Below are positions 22,938-32,057 of a stretch of DNA of 64,000 nucleotides, piece by piece. The notes beneath the pieces are model-generated. The model ran no database searches and was not told where the DNA came from. It was given only the letters and a program-made list of their open reading frames with translations. How positions within the stretch are numbered: position 1 is the stretch's first letter; every line of letters starts with the position of its first letter. The translations under genes and the position numbers were made by a program. This DNA comes from Aradus depressus (Eukaryota > Arthropoda > Insecta > Hemiptera > Aradidae): the NCBI GenBank assembly GCA_963662175.1, contig OY759219.1, positions 23,354,908-23,418,907 of the forward strand, written 5' to 3'.

Positions 22938-23130
22938 TTACTGGAGGGCCGGGGACGGGTACGATGTATCGTATCGACCCGGCCCATTGACAAGGGCTGT
23001 TAGCCTGTCATCGTTGGGCGGGTGGGGGGGAAGGGAGGGCGGAGATTCGCGATCTATCAAACAGTAATATAATGGATGGGGATCATGACATTTAGGACAG
23101 TCAGGCGCCAACACTCCACGAGGCATCATC
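22938..23130 (-). pseudogene. LINE ORF2 C-terminal fragment
   Basis: The - strand frame contains PRGVLAPDCPKCHDPHPLYYC, a CxxC..H..C arrangement like the ends of non-LTR ORF2 proteins. Only about 60 codons remain. Confidence 0.45.
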
Positions 23131-23315
23131 TGGGAGAGTTTATCATCAGTTCAGGTTAAAATGTCGTAAGGTATGCATAATGAAAAAATGTATTGCACAA
23201 TAATGTATTTTTAACAGTAAGAAAAACGAAAAAACATATCTCTTCTTGGGCGGAAAGTAGACTCGCGACTCACCGACATTCAATAAAATAAATTTTAAAA
23301 AATACAATTTTATTT

Positions 23316-23931
23316 CTAAACGACTAACTTGGAACCTCACACGAGACTAAAAAGACAAGAAATGAACAGACGTTATAAACTTCTACTAAGACTACTAGAC
23401 AAAAGATCCAAACTAACTTTGACAACAAAACGACTTAGATACAGTGCAGTACTCAAACCTATGTGGACTTACGGACTTCAACTCTGGGGTTCTGCCAAGG
23501 CTTCCAATCTCCAGCGCATCCAATCCCTTCAATCCAAAATCCTTCGTACAATAGCCAATGCTCCTTATTATGTCTCCAACAAAACTCCTCACACTGATAT
23601 GAATGTACCTTTCATCACTGAAGTCGCTAAATCCAAATATAAAAAAATATTTTCCCTTCTTAGTTCCCACAATAATCCTCTAGTCCGTGCCCTCCATTCT
23701 GCCATACTTCCCCAACGACGGCTTAAGCGTCAATGGCCTAGAGACCTCCTGAGCAGAAGCAGTGACAGTGATTAGCTATAAACGAGAGAAAAACAATGAC
23801 TAGGGAGTGTCACCACTGGGTGATTTTTCCCCTCATGACATTTTGACATTGTCATTATCTCTTTATTAGCACATTTGCTTGTATTTATTTGTATACAGTT
23901 GTGAATAGCTACTTGTAAATTAAAAAAAAAA
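23316..23931 (+). pseudogene. Jockey-like LINE 3' fragment, 5' truncated
   Basis: An open frame of about 150 codons to 23775 begins KRLTWNLH and continues LKPMWTYGLQLWGSA, NLQRIQSLQSKILRTI and NAPYYVSN. This is the thumb/C-terminal part of a Jockey-clade reverse transcriptase, without the catalytic palm or endonuclease. The 3' UTR ('gactagggagtgtcacc') ends in an A-rich tail near 23931. The frame is undamaged. A related 3' end lies at 6805-7030. Confidence 0.85.
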
Positions 23932-23944
23932 TTTTTAGGTGAAT

Positions 23945-24400
23945 TTTAATCGGTCAACAATCTGATGATTTTTCACTGGAATGTCATGTTTTCCGATTCC
24001 CTGACTCGTGTGTGTGAACTAGAAAGCTCTGGATAGAATGAATGTATCCACACAAAATTTTATATATGTATCCAAAAACCTCTAAAAACCACACCTATTG
24101 AATTTCAGCCAAATCGGGTAAAGGATTTAAGGGGGAGGCTTAACACAAAAACTTTAATAACTGCCGTTGTAATGGATGTATTGGCACGAAATTCAGGTTC
24201 AGCGGAAATAACACGAAAATTCTAGTATTTGCTTTAGTAATGAATGTATCGATATTAATTTTTATATAAATTTGAAATCACATAAGGACGACATCTATTA
24301 ATTTTCGACGAAATTCGTCGAAGGGAATGGGGGCCAGGAGGGAGGGGGCTCTACTACAACCCTAAATAACTGTTCATAATATAATAATTAATAATAATAA
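23945..24400 (+). repeat. R1 repeats, three diverged units
   Basis: Core motifs are at about 24039 ('gaatgtatccacacaaaatt'), 24174 and 24242, separated by 'aatcgggtaaagg' and 'gaggcttaacacaaaaactt'. Unit length is close to 140 bp. Confidence 0.75.
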
Positions 24401-24503
24401 TAAATGTTGTTTAAAGGGATCACCCCTATACAATTGAGTCAGTGTCCATTACTTTTACAATATTAACAAAATAAATAAACACATATAAAGGAATACTTAC
24501 ACA

Positions 24504-25005
24504 CATGGGCGTAGCCAACTAAAAAAATTTCCTGTTCTTCTGACTCCTAAATCAGCAATCAGCTGTTGTAAGTGCAGGCCGCAGGCCATGCGCTGTAACT
24601 GTTCACTGTGTTTGTGTTCACGTGACAGTTTGTTTTGAGGTTTTGACGATGTTTTCGTCTAACAGTTCCGTTCCGTTTTGACTGTTTTCCATATTTGCAT
24701 AAAATTATTAAAATTAGCATGGATATTAGGAAGTTTTTTAGTAAGTATCTTGAATTATTTTATAATTGAATTGAAGAGCCTAGAGATTCAGACAGATAAC
24801 CTAATAGTCCAAGCTCCCATGGCACAAAAAGAAGGTACCCCATCAAACATCTCAAATTTTAAAGGTGAAAATGCTTGGAAAACATGTAAAAAAACATTTT
24901 ACCCCCGCCAGACTTTTAACCCCCCCCCCCCCCCCCCCCTGTAACCTAACTTTGCCCCCCCCCCCCCCCCACCTCCCCCGTCTCAAAATACTGGCTACGC
25001 CCCTG
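24504..25005. mobile_element. hAT-superfamily MITE, 502 bp, complete
   Basis: Terminal inverted repeats are CATGGGCGTAGCCA and, on the opposite strand, CAGGGGCGTAGCCA (one mismatch). Both sides carry a perfect 8-bp duplication CTTACACA (24496-24503 and 25006-25013), the hallmark of hAT insertion. The interior has no transposase but keeps a short ATG frame at 24719 (MDIRKFF) followed by GTAAGT. That looks like the first exon and donor of a ZMYM-like hAT transposase, suggesting an internal-deletion origin. Two long C tracts lie just inside the right end. Confidence 0.93.
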
Positions 25006-25063
25006 CTTACACATATAAAATAATATTGACACATATAAAGGAACCTTTAACAAACTAAATATA

Positions 25064-25298
25064 TGTAAGATGTTTTTTTCAACGTGATTTTATTCTGTAA
25101 TAAAAGTACAAACAAACAATATTAAGATACAATATTTAAACACAGTAAACATACATTGATATATGTAGGATGTTTACCTGTAATAAAAGAATTAAATTTC
25201 ACGTTTCTTCAACGTAGTAGAAAACCAAATACAATAATCAATTAGAACACAACCTATAACAATTATGTAGGGTTCCAGCTGTGAGGCCAGCCTTTACA
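25064..25298 (-). repeat. 3' LTR of the Gypsy element
   Basis: On the - strand it starts TGTAAAGGCTGG and ends TTACA. The pol stop codon (TAA) overlaps its first bases. Confidence 0.95.
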
Positions 25299-28200
25299 CC
25301 TCCCCCCCTGAAGACGCTTCGCGCGGGGTAAAGGGAAACAGCTTACTGGAGTGGAAGAAATTGGAAACCCTCTTTTTTTTTTCACAAGCAACTTCATAAA
25401 AGGACTGTGAAATCCGTCTGATAATGGGAAAAGGCCCAATTCGAACAGGGTCCAACTTAGTACGATTCAATTTACTACCATTCTCGATATAGACTAAATC
25501 ATTAACGTTAAAAGTATGCTGACGCCGATTCTTATCTACACGGTTCTTATTAACCTGAAAAATTTTCATAGAATTCTGGAAAGCTAGTTTGCGGTCTTCC
25601 TGTAGCGTCGTTTTGCTGTTATCTGGAAGTGGTGAGATCGTAGGTTTCGTACCAAGTAGTAGATATGATGGTGCAAACTGTGTGGAACTATGAGTTGTAT
25701 CGTTGTACTCGGCGACACATTCCTGTGCAAGGGTTGACCAGGCTCTTCGATTAGCATTGTTTATTTTACATCGGAGGCGATTTACCAATGTCTGATTTAA
25801 GCGTTCATTGAGTCCATTAGATTCAGGGTGATCAACGCAAGTAAATACGATATGTATTCCTGCTTTGTCTAAATAGGTTTTAAAAGCGGTAGAATTGATA
25901 CCAGTATATTGATCAGCTAAGAGTATCGAAATATTATTCTGTTTTGCAATCGGAGAAAGTAAATTTATGAAGTCTTGGGCATTTTGACCCTTTGTGGTGG
26001 AAATCCATGCATATCTGGTGAAATGATCTACCAAGATATGCATAAATCGTTTGGGAGAACGGTTCCCCGCAAATCCTCCTACACTATCTAGGGACATGAT
26101 TTGAAAAGGCTCTGTAGCAGGACCCATTTGCGAGAGGAGGCCGATAGCACGACTACGACGAACCTTGTTTTCAATACAAATCTTACAAGTCTTACAGAAG
26201 GCATGTATAGCTTGGTTGAGACCCTTGAAGTAATAATGTGGTCTGATCGTAGCGATCATATGTGCTGGACCGATATGACCATAATGGTGATGCACAAGTT
26301 CAATTATTTCGTGACCTAAGGTCGGAGAAACAAAAATCCTTGACTTTTCTTTTAATTTCTTAAGCATTATACCTTGTTTAAACTCTATATTTTTAGCAGT
26401 TTTCAAATCAGAAAGATGTCCAGCTTGGTCCTCTAATATAGTAGGTAGATCTATTAAATTTACAACCTGGATCGCATCTTCATTCTCGAAATATTCAAGG
26501 ACCGGATTTCTGGACAATAGGTCCGCGAGAATATTTTCTTTGCCTTTTTTATATAAAATATTGAAGTCGAATTGTGATAAATAAAGAATTAAGTCTCCAA
26601 GGATTTCATCAGTTCTGGCTTTTGTCCTTAAATTTTCTAACGGTTTGTGATCACTGCAGACAGTAAAATGACGCCCAATTAAGTAATATTGCCAAAACTT
26701 TATTGCATCCTTAATGGCCTTGCATTCCAAGTGAATAACGTCCAATCGTTTTTCTTTATTCGAAAGCTTTCGCGAGGAATAGGCTACAGGATGTAGGATT
26801 CCGTCTTCTTGTGGTTGTTTCAGCGTGGCACCGATACCTTTGTAGCTGGCATCTGTCTCTATGAAGACGGGCTTCTCAATATCATAAATGGCTAGAATGG
26901 GTGTGGAGCACAGATAATCCTTGATCATATTGAAGGTCCGTTCACAATCATCAGACCATTTAAATCTGACATCTTTCCGCAATAGCCGATGTAGTGGTTC
27001 CAGTTTCTGAGTACTATTTTCAATATACTTCAAATAAAAGTTTATGGAACCCAGAATACTACGCACACCAGTCTTATCAGAAGGCCGTTGAAGGTTTTGG
27101 ATCGAGAACAAATTCCCTTGTGCTGGCGAAACCTTATTCTTTGAAATGACATGCCCCAGATATTTTACTGATTTCGCTGCGAACAAACATTTGACAAGTT
27201 TCAACTTAAAACCTTCAGCGTCAATAACCTGTAAGAATTTTTCAATATGTTGAAGATGATCTTCCCAAGTCCGGGAGAAAATCAAAATATCATCTATGTA
27301 GTTAACGCAAAATTCATCTAAATTATTTCTTCGGATAATATTTGATAATATTCTTTGGAATATTGCTGGTGCATTCTTAAGACCAAAGGGAAGAACCCGG
27401 AACATAAACTTTCCATATTTTGTGACAAAAGAAGTCTTTTCTTGATCTTGCAATTTCAGTGTGATACACCAGAACGCAGAGTTGATATCTAAAACTGTAA
27501 AATATTCACAATTGACAACTTTGTCGATCACATCTTGGATCGTAGGGAATGGAAAACATTCTGGTACCACCAATTTGTTTAACTTTCTGAAGTCGATACA
27601 TAAACGAGATCTTCTCCCATCATCTTTCTTGTACGCAAGGGTAACAGGAGAAGCAAATGGAGAATCAGATTCCTCAATAATTCCCGCATGTAATAATTTC
27701 TTGATTTGAGTCCTTATTTCTTCATCATCTGGGATCGAACATTTATATGGGCGAGAAGTGACATATTCGTCTCTAAGTAGTTTTATCTCTGCTTCTTTCG
27801 ATCGCACTTTGCCAATATCGAATTTGTCTTTGGCAAACAGGTGCCTATAGTCTTCTAAAAGTCGTAAAATCGTTCGTTTGTTATCATTATCATCCATATG
27901 CTGTAAGTCAGCTTCAAATTCGCATGTATTTAAATTTTCATTGAAATTTAACTCAATATATTCATCAAAAACTTCAATATCGTTTGGAATCTGTATCTGA
28001 TCATCATTTGATCGTTGAAAAAAAAATTTCTGATCACTATTGGATCGGTCTCCCTGTAGATCTATCAATTTGCCGCTATCCATGCGCTGGCAAATGCGTA
28101 AATTGTCATATTGAACCAACTTAAATTTCTTAATAGCATCGATACCAAGTAAAATATCATAGGAGAAATTATCATTTTTGACAACGTAAGTTGTTAGGGA

Positions 28201-28410
28201 ATCTGTTATGTTTCCAATACGAAGCATAATTGTAGCCCGGGCTGAAGTGAAATTAGGTCCGCTGATCGTTTTGAGTACATTCTTTTGTTCTATTAATTTC
28301 AACTTTAGCAAATCAGCAATTCGTTGGTTAATTAATGTGACATTAGAGCCGCAATCATAAAGAGCTTTTAATTTGAATTTGTCGTTAATAATTACGGTTA
28401 ATTTTATCAA
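25294..28410 (-). CDS. pol: Pol polyprotein: protease, reverse transcriptase, RNase H, integrase
   Basis: About 1038 codons counted from 28410, where the codon is TTG, not ATG. The frame continues upstream into the end of gag, so Pol is expected as a Gag-Pol frameshift product. Visible in order: aspartic protease with D-C-G-S at about residues 19-22 (a variant of the usual D-S/T-G); RT with YIDD at 371-374 and 'LGHVISKNKVSP'; RNase H with ETDAS (D about 520); integrase zinc finger (HHHYGHIG near 707, then CKTCKIC); integrase core D775, D833 and E869 (D-X35-E, in NGLNER). No chromodomain is seen. The C-terminus runs through the polypurine tract and stops in the LTR. No internal stop is found, so it could be functional. 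Confidence 0.95.
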   Translation of the reverse strand: MIKLTVIINDKFKLKALYDCGSNVTLINQRIADLLKLKLIEQKNVLKTISGPNFTSARATIMLRIGNITDSLTTYVVKNDNFSYDILLGIDAIKKFKLVQYDNLRICQRMDSGKLIDLQGDRSNSDQKFFFQRSNDDQIQIPNDIEVFDEYIELNFNENLNTCEFEADLQHMDDNDNKRTILRLLEDYRHLFAKDKFDIGKVRSKEAEIKLLRDEYVTSRPYKCSIPDDEEIRTQIKKLLHAGIIEESDSPFASPVTLAYKKDDGRRSRLCIDFRKLNKLVVPECFPFPTIQDVIDKVVNCEYFTVLDINSAFWCITLKLQDQEKTSFVTKYGKFMFRVLPFGLKNAPAIFQRILSNIIRRNNLDEFCVNYIDDILIFSRTWEDHLQHIEKFLQVIDAEGFKLKLVKCLFAAKSVKYLGHVISKNKVSPAQGNLFSIQNLQRPSDKTGVRSILGSINFYLKYIENSTQKLEPLHRLLRKDVRFKWSDDCERTFNMIKDYLCSTPILAIYDIEKPVFIETDASYKGIGATLKQPQEDGILHPVAYSSRKLSNKEKRLDVIHLECKAIKDAIKFWQYYLIGRHFTVCSDHKPLENLRTKARTDEILGDLILYLSQFDFNILYKKGKENILADLLSRNPVLEYFENEDAIQVVNLIDLPTILEDQAGHLSDLKTAKNIEFKQGIMLKKLKEKSRIFVSPTLGHEIIELVHHHYGHIGPAHMIATIRPHYYFKGLNQAIHAFCKTCKICIENKVRRSRAIGLLSQMGPATEPFQIMSLDSVGGFAGNRSPKRFMHILVDHFTRYAWISTTKGQNAQDFINLLSPIAKQNNISILLADQYTGINSTAFKTYLDKAGIHIVFTCVDHPESNGLNERLNQTLVNRLRCKINNANRRAWSTLAQECVAEYNDTTHSSTQFAPSYLLLGTKPTISPLPDNSKTTLQEDRKLAFQNSMKIFQVNKNRVDKNRRQHTFNVNDLVYIENGSKLNRTKLDPVRIGPFPIIRRISQSFYEVACEKKKRVSNFFHSSKLFPFTPREASSGGEV
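25299..25309 (-). promoter_or_regulatory. polypurine tract
   Basis: The - strand sequence AGGGGGGGAGG directly abuts the 3' LTR, the position from which plus-strand DNA is primed. It is also translated as the last Pol codons (GGEV). Confidence 0.85.
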
Positions 28411-28433
28411 CGGATCTAATTCCGCCCGGCTAT

Positions 28434-29585
28434 CTAGTTTAAATCGTTGTTAGCAAGATCAATTTTCAGTGCCTCAAATTCGTTAAGATTCGTAGAATGT
28501 CCAGGCATAGTCGATTTTTGTTTTTCAGTTATGAAATGTTTGTTACGACATTCAGCTATCGGATGGTAACGATTCGGAAAACCAAGGACCGCACAATTAG
28601 GACACGGTTGTCTCCGTTGAGGTTCAATTTTGTGATAAGAATTTGGAATGGATTTTTTTATCAACTTCGGACTTGCCGGCTTTTCTTTTTTTTTTCTAGC
28701 AAAAGCATCCTCCAACTTCCGTAGTTCTGCATATAGCTTATCTACCCTAGTTATCTCTTCTCTATCCAGCTCGTCTTGCGCTTCAATTGGCAAACCAAAA
28801 ACTATCTGATTGATCCGGGATAGTTCAGTTCCGTTGGGTTCTACTTCGAGGCATAATTTCTCTTTTGTCAGGGCGTAATCAATTAAGGATCCCCCCAAAT
28901 ATTTGTAGCTGAAAGCTTTTTTAACAATAAACCAACCTTTATCAACAAAAACGTTCAAAAAAGATTCCTTCCACATTTTCCAAGAAGCTGTTAGACCAAT
29001 TTTCCTTAAATTAGTTTCATACCAGTCTTTTGCTGGGCCAACGACGAAGAAGCGTAGAGCCTGAATTTTAACACTATCCAAGTCAATCTGGAACCGGTGA
29101 CATTCGTCTTCAAATCTACCTAACCATGCCGCAGAATCATATTGTCTCTTCTCGAATTTGTCTAAAATAAATTTATTCTCAATGTGTTGTAATTTTTTTT
29201 CGTCTTGAGTGGAATGAAGTTTTAACTGATGCTCTAAATTTCTAATTCTCTCTTCTAAGTCATTTTGTTGAGGTCCGGTAGTTCGAGGTTCCGGAATAGG
29301 AAGATATTCTTCCAAAGGAAATTCCTGAAAACAAACATTCTCCGCCTCATCAAAATATTCCTTTCGAATATCATCGTCAACCTTCACAGCAATTGTTCTG
29401 TAGCCATTTATATTTTTTATAACAGCTGTTGCATTTTGAATTGATTTTTTTCTTGATAACATCGTGTGAAACTTTAAACTCTTAAGTTCGTCTGGTAAAA
29501 CATACCACAACTTCTTATCAATAGAAATACCTTGGATTACAAAGTCCTGGGTTTTCTTCACAACTTGAAAATAAAGCTGAGCCAT
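28434..29585 (-). CDS. gag: Gag protein of the Gypsy element (383 aa)
   Basis: The ATG at 29585 lies about 30 bases inside the 5' LTR and is the first in the transcript interior. The middle (about residues 110-290) has the hydrophobic and Trp pattern of a Gypsy capsid (for example RYDSAAWLGRFEDE... rendered here as QYDSAAWLGRFEDECHRF). A single CCHC-like knuckle lies at residues 328-346 (CPNC-x9-H-x4-C); its spacing is wider than the usual CX2CX4HX4C. The stop codon TAG at 28436-28434 is directly preceded by the slippery heptamer. It packages element RNA in family models. Confidence 0.9.
   Translation of the reverse strand: MAQLYFQVVKKTQDFVIQGISIDKKLWYVLPDELKSLKFHTMLSRKKSIQNATAVIKNINGYRTIAVKVDDDIRKEYFDEAENVCFQEFPLEEYLPIPEPRTTGPQQNDLEERIRNLEHQLKLHSTQDEKKLQHIENKFILDKFEKRQYDSAAWLGRFEDECHRFQIDLDSVKIQALRFFVVGPAKDWYETNLRKIGLTASWKMWKESFLNVFVDKGWFIVKKAFSYKYLGGSLIDYALTKEKLCLEVEPNGTELSRINQIVFGLPIEAQDELDREEITRVDKLYAELRKLEDAFARKKKEKPASPKLIKKSIPNSYHKIEPQRRQPCPNCAVLGFPNRYHPIAECRNKHFITEKQKSTMPGHSTNLNEFEALKIDLANNDLN
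28437..28443 (-). promoter_or_regulatory. -1 ribosomal frameshift heptamer TTTAAAC
   Basis: In the gag frame the - strand reads GAT TTA AAC TAG, giving the canonical X XXY YYZ heptamer T TTA AAC immediately before the stop. A -1 slip continues TTT AAA CTA GAT in the pol frame, which is open from a TAA just upstream. A weak GC-rich pairing (CGG...CCG) follows within 25 nt; no strong pseudoknot was identified by eye. Confidence 0.85.
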
Positions 29586-29616
29586 CTTCTACCAGTTGAA
29601 ATCTTGAAATTTAATT
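29586..29616 (-). promoter_or_regulatory. leader with candidate primer binding site
   Basis: The stretch between the 5' LTR and gag ATG holds one TGG (in 'tggtagaagatgg', overlapping the gag start). No primer site is seen right at the LTR edge, so the assignment is tentative. Confidence 0.3.
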
Positions 29617-29851
29617 TGTAAGATGTTTTTTTCAACGTGATTTTATTCTGTAATAAAAGTACAAACAAACAATATTAAGATACAATATTTAAACACAGTA
29701 AACATACATTGATATATGTAGGATGTTTACCTGTAATAAAAGAATTAAATTTCACGTTTCTTCAACGTAGTAGAAAACCAAATACAATAATCAATTAGAA
29801 CACAACCTATAACAATTATGTAGGGTTCCAGCTGTGAGGCCAGCCTTTACA
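29617..29851 (-). repeat. 5' LTR of the Gypsy element
   Basis: 235 bp, same as the 3' LTR by eye. It should carry the element promoter, but no TATA box is certain. Confidence 0.95.
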
Positions 29852-29855
29852 TATA

Positions 29856-30360
29856 TAACATAAATAAATAAAATAAGTAATTACAAATTAATAACAATAA
29901 TGTAACATAGACAGTAAATATGGAGTGGGGATGTAGGTATTGAATATCAATATAATATGGAAGTTAAAGTACATTATTCATTAACAAGGAATGATCTAAG
30001 TTTCAGAGCGCTAATTAAATAATAGAAATTATTTGAGATATCATTTTTATTAGGGCCAGGAGTAATGTATGAAAGTTGGATCGGTCTATACTGACACTCT
30101 GAGGCAGGAAGTGGCTTCTAATGGGGGAGTATATCGGACAGGATATTAACAGGTGGTATACGTCTTCCAATTCATTTTTATTACAGATTGTACAAAGTTC
30201 TTGGGGATTAAGGGTGTATATATTATTTCTGTAACTGATTTTAAGACAATACTTGCCGGATTGACGGAGTTGAGCCACTTTGTTGTGTGAGAAAGGAGCA
30301 TTCAGGTTTAGGTATGGTTGGAGTTGATCTGGTTGTAAATATTGGGATAAAAGGTGTTAT
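29856..30360 (-). pseudogene. non-LTR retrotransposon 3' end
   Basis: The - strand frame (30278-30015, open further upstream) reads KVAQLRQSGKYCLKI, then CTICNKNELEDVYHLLISCP, the CxxC-x(n)-H-x4-C end of ORF2. Only the C-terminus and UTR remain. The Gypsy element is inserted in its UTR. Confidence 0.8.
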
Positions 30361-30394
30361 CGGCCTTCCGAAACACTGGACAGAGAGTTTTTTA

Positions 30395-30700
30395 TTAACT
30401 GCTCATGTAATGAATATATTGACAGAAAATTTGGTACGAGAATTCAGAAGCCCATAAGTGGATGACATCATATATATGATGTCATCTACTTATTTTAATC
30501 CTAAACTCTTTTCCTAAAGTCTTTTGGTCTTAGATGATGAGCGAAAACTTAATTGCTGGGGAAGTATACACTGCCGGATTCACCGAGCTCTTTTCATTTT
30601 TGAAATTCTCTTGAAAACTGAACATCGAGTTTCCTGCCGATTACATAACTTCTTTCTTATCTCGTATAACTGGGTTAGTTAAACTGACTGGATTTAATAA
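30395..30700 (+). repeat. R1 repeat with palindromic end
   Basis: 'aatgaatatattgacagaaa' is a diverged core. The unit ends in 'gctggggaagtat' and then 'gattcaccga', the same terminal block as at 50545-50590 and 58075-58095. Confidence 0.7.
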
Positions 30701-30718
30701 GGATTGTAATAACATGTG

Positions 30719-30908
30719 GGGGCCATGGTGGCCGTGCGGGCTAGAGCGTAGGGCTCTGGTCACATGGTCTCACCTTGGTTTGCGGGTTCGAATTTCGTGG
30801 ATAAAACTCCCTCCCGGGGCCATGGATGTCGTAAATAATTAGATAACACAGTGACATGGCTAATATGCAGTGTACATAAGGCCAATAAAAAAATAAATAA
30901 ATAATAAT
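30719..30908 (+). mobile_element. SINE2 copy (Leu/Ser tRNA-like head)
   Basis: The head 'ggggccatggtggccgtgcg' plus 'gcgggttcgaatttc' (box B) resembles a class II tRNA gene, followed by a short body and an (AAT)n tail. A perfect 11-bp duplication AATAACATGTG flanks it (30708-30718 and 30909-30919). A second copy lies at 34483-34619 on the - strand. Confidence 0.9.
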
Positions 30909-31101
30909 AATAACATGTGATAGAGAAAATTTGATATTATTATAAATCCCAAAAAACACATTAGTAAATCAAATTGTCATGAAAACAGCCATGTTCCATA
31001 AGAATTAGGTTAAGTTTCTGTATTAGCTCTTAGTTAGCTTTCAACTTTATTTTGTATTAATTATATTAAAATATATTCGATAGGTAAATTGATTGTGAAA
31101 G

Positions 31102-31249
31102 ATGCCTCGTGTGGACAGAAATCCGTTCCCGTATCCTCAGATCCAGGCCGAGGAAAAACTTGCCAGTCCGTTGATATTGAAAGGGTTCGAGTATGACTGG
31201 CATACGCACTGCACGCCGCACGAGCGACTCTACTACCACAACACGTTGG
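31102..31249 (+). CDS. host gene, exon 1 of 3 (183-aa protein of unknown function)
   Basis: The ATG at 31102 opens 49 codons plus one base (MPRVDRNPFPYPQIQAEEKL...), ending at TTGG before the donor GTGAGT (31250). Joined to exons 2 and 3 it gives a continuous 183-residue frame whose phases match at both junctions (1/1 and 0/0). The protein is rich in Pro, Tyr, His and Leu, with no signal peptide, membrane segment or catalytic motif that I recognise. Size, composition and the C-terminal 'GGYSRK' motif are loosely reminiscent of small axonemal microtubule inner proteins such as TEPP/SPMIP8, but that is a guess from memory and weak. The 3' part of this exon with its donor is repeated five more times downstream. 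Reading through donor 1 meets a stop within 13 codons, so donor 1 or exon skipping must be used. Confidence 0.75.
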
Positions 31250-31849
31250 GTGAGTACAATTGTATTACTAAAAACTTGCCAGTCCGTTGATATTGAAAGG
31301 GTTCGAGTATGACTGGCATACGCACTGCACGCCGCACGAGCGACTCTACTACCACAACACGTTGGGTGAGTACAATTGTATTACTAAAAACTTGCCAGTC
31401 CGTTGATATTGAAAGGGTTCGAGTATGACTGGCATACGCACTGCACGCCGCACGAGCGACTCTACTACCACAACACGTTGGGTGAGTACAATTGTATTAC
31501 TAAAAACTTGCCAGTCCGTTGATATTGAAAGGGTTCGAGTATGACTGGCATACGCACTGCACGCCGCACGAGCGACTCTACTACCACAACACGTTGGGTG
31601 AGTACAATTGTATTTCTAAAAACTTGCCAGTCCGTTAATATTGAAAGGGTTCGAGTATGACTGGCATACGCACTGCACGCCGCACGAGCGACTCTACTAC
31701 CACAACACGCTGGGTGAGTACAATTGTATTACTAAAAACTTGCCAGTCCGTTGATATTGAAAGGGTTCGAGTATGACTGGCATATGCACTGCACGCCGCA
31801 CGAGCGACTCTACTACCACAACACGCTGGGTGAGTACAATTGTATTATT
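31154..31849 (+). repeat. six tandem 116-bp copies of exon 1 3' part plus splice donor
   Basis: 'tgccagtccgtt' recurs at 31161, 31277, 31393, 31509, 31625 and 31741, exactly 116 bp apart. Each unit has about 95 bp of exon (encoding SPLILKGFEYDWH...YYHNTL) and about 20 bp of intron, and keeps GTGAGT. Units 5 and 6 carry a few private changes. The seam 'aaaaacttgcc' exists in both exon and intron, a likely microhomology for the first duplication. Confidence 0.95.
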
Positions 31850-32010
31850 CGTTCCTCCTCTCTCTGGAACTCCCTGCCTCCCCCACTCCTTTCCATTTCA
31901 TCTCTGCCTTCTACAAGTCGTTCCTTGTCTCTAGCCTTCTCTTTGTAACTCTCTTACTCCTCCATCGCTTTTCTGCCTTCTACAACTCATTCCTTGCTTA
32001 AGCCGGAATG
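31850..32010 (+). pseudogene. LINE 3' terminal fragment
   Basis: The frame reads SSSLWNSLPPPLLSISSLPS, typical of the last residues of CR1/L2-like ORF2 ('LWNSLPxxxRxxxSLxxFK'). Parts of it repeat at 31960-32015. Confidence 0.55.
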
Positions 32011-32018
32011 GAACTCCC

Positions 32019-32027
<9 letters not shown>

Positions 32028-32049
<22 letters not shown>

Positions 32050-32057
32050 GGGGGGGG
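32028..32057. repeat. G tract
   Basis: 21 G, one A, then 8 G. Similar tracts lie at 22635, 42411 and 56969. Confidence 0.9.

Larger units (their letters stand above)
25064..29851 (-). mobile_element. complete Gypsy-type LTR retrotransposon, 4788 bp
   Basis: LTRs of 235 bp (25064-25298 and 29617-29851) are identical by eye and have TG..CA ends. A 4-bp target duplication TATA flanks the element (25060-25063 and 29852-29855). Gag and Pol are open. The order protease, RT, RNase H, integrase is that of Gypsy (Metaviridae). There is no third ORF, so no env. The element sits in the 3' region of an older LINE fragment whose coding part is at 30015-30278. LTR identity and intact frames point to a very recent insertion. 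Confidence 0.96.

Noticed and set aside
24678..24944. 88-codon ORF in the hAT MITE as a transposase
   Set aside because: It is in a different frame from the MDIRKFF start, runs into the C tract and has no transposase features.
26101..28724. + strand ORFs of 72-82 codons within the Gypsy element
   Set aside because: Antisense shadows of gag and pol.
25064..29851. Endogenous retrovirus with env
   Set aside because: Only gag and pol are present; pol runs directly into the polypurine tract and LTR, leaving no room for env.
30719..30800. Functional Leu/Ser tRNA gene
   Set aside because: Same reasoning: flanked by target duplications and continued by a SINE body and (AAT)n tail.
31154..31849. 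CRISPR array
   Set aside because: The 116-bp units are contiguous exon/intron duplicates without spacers, in a eukaryotic genome.
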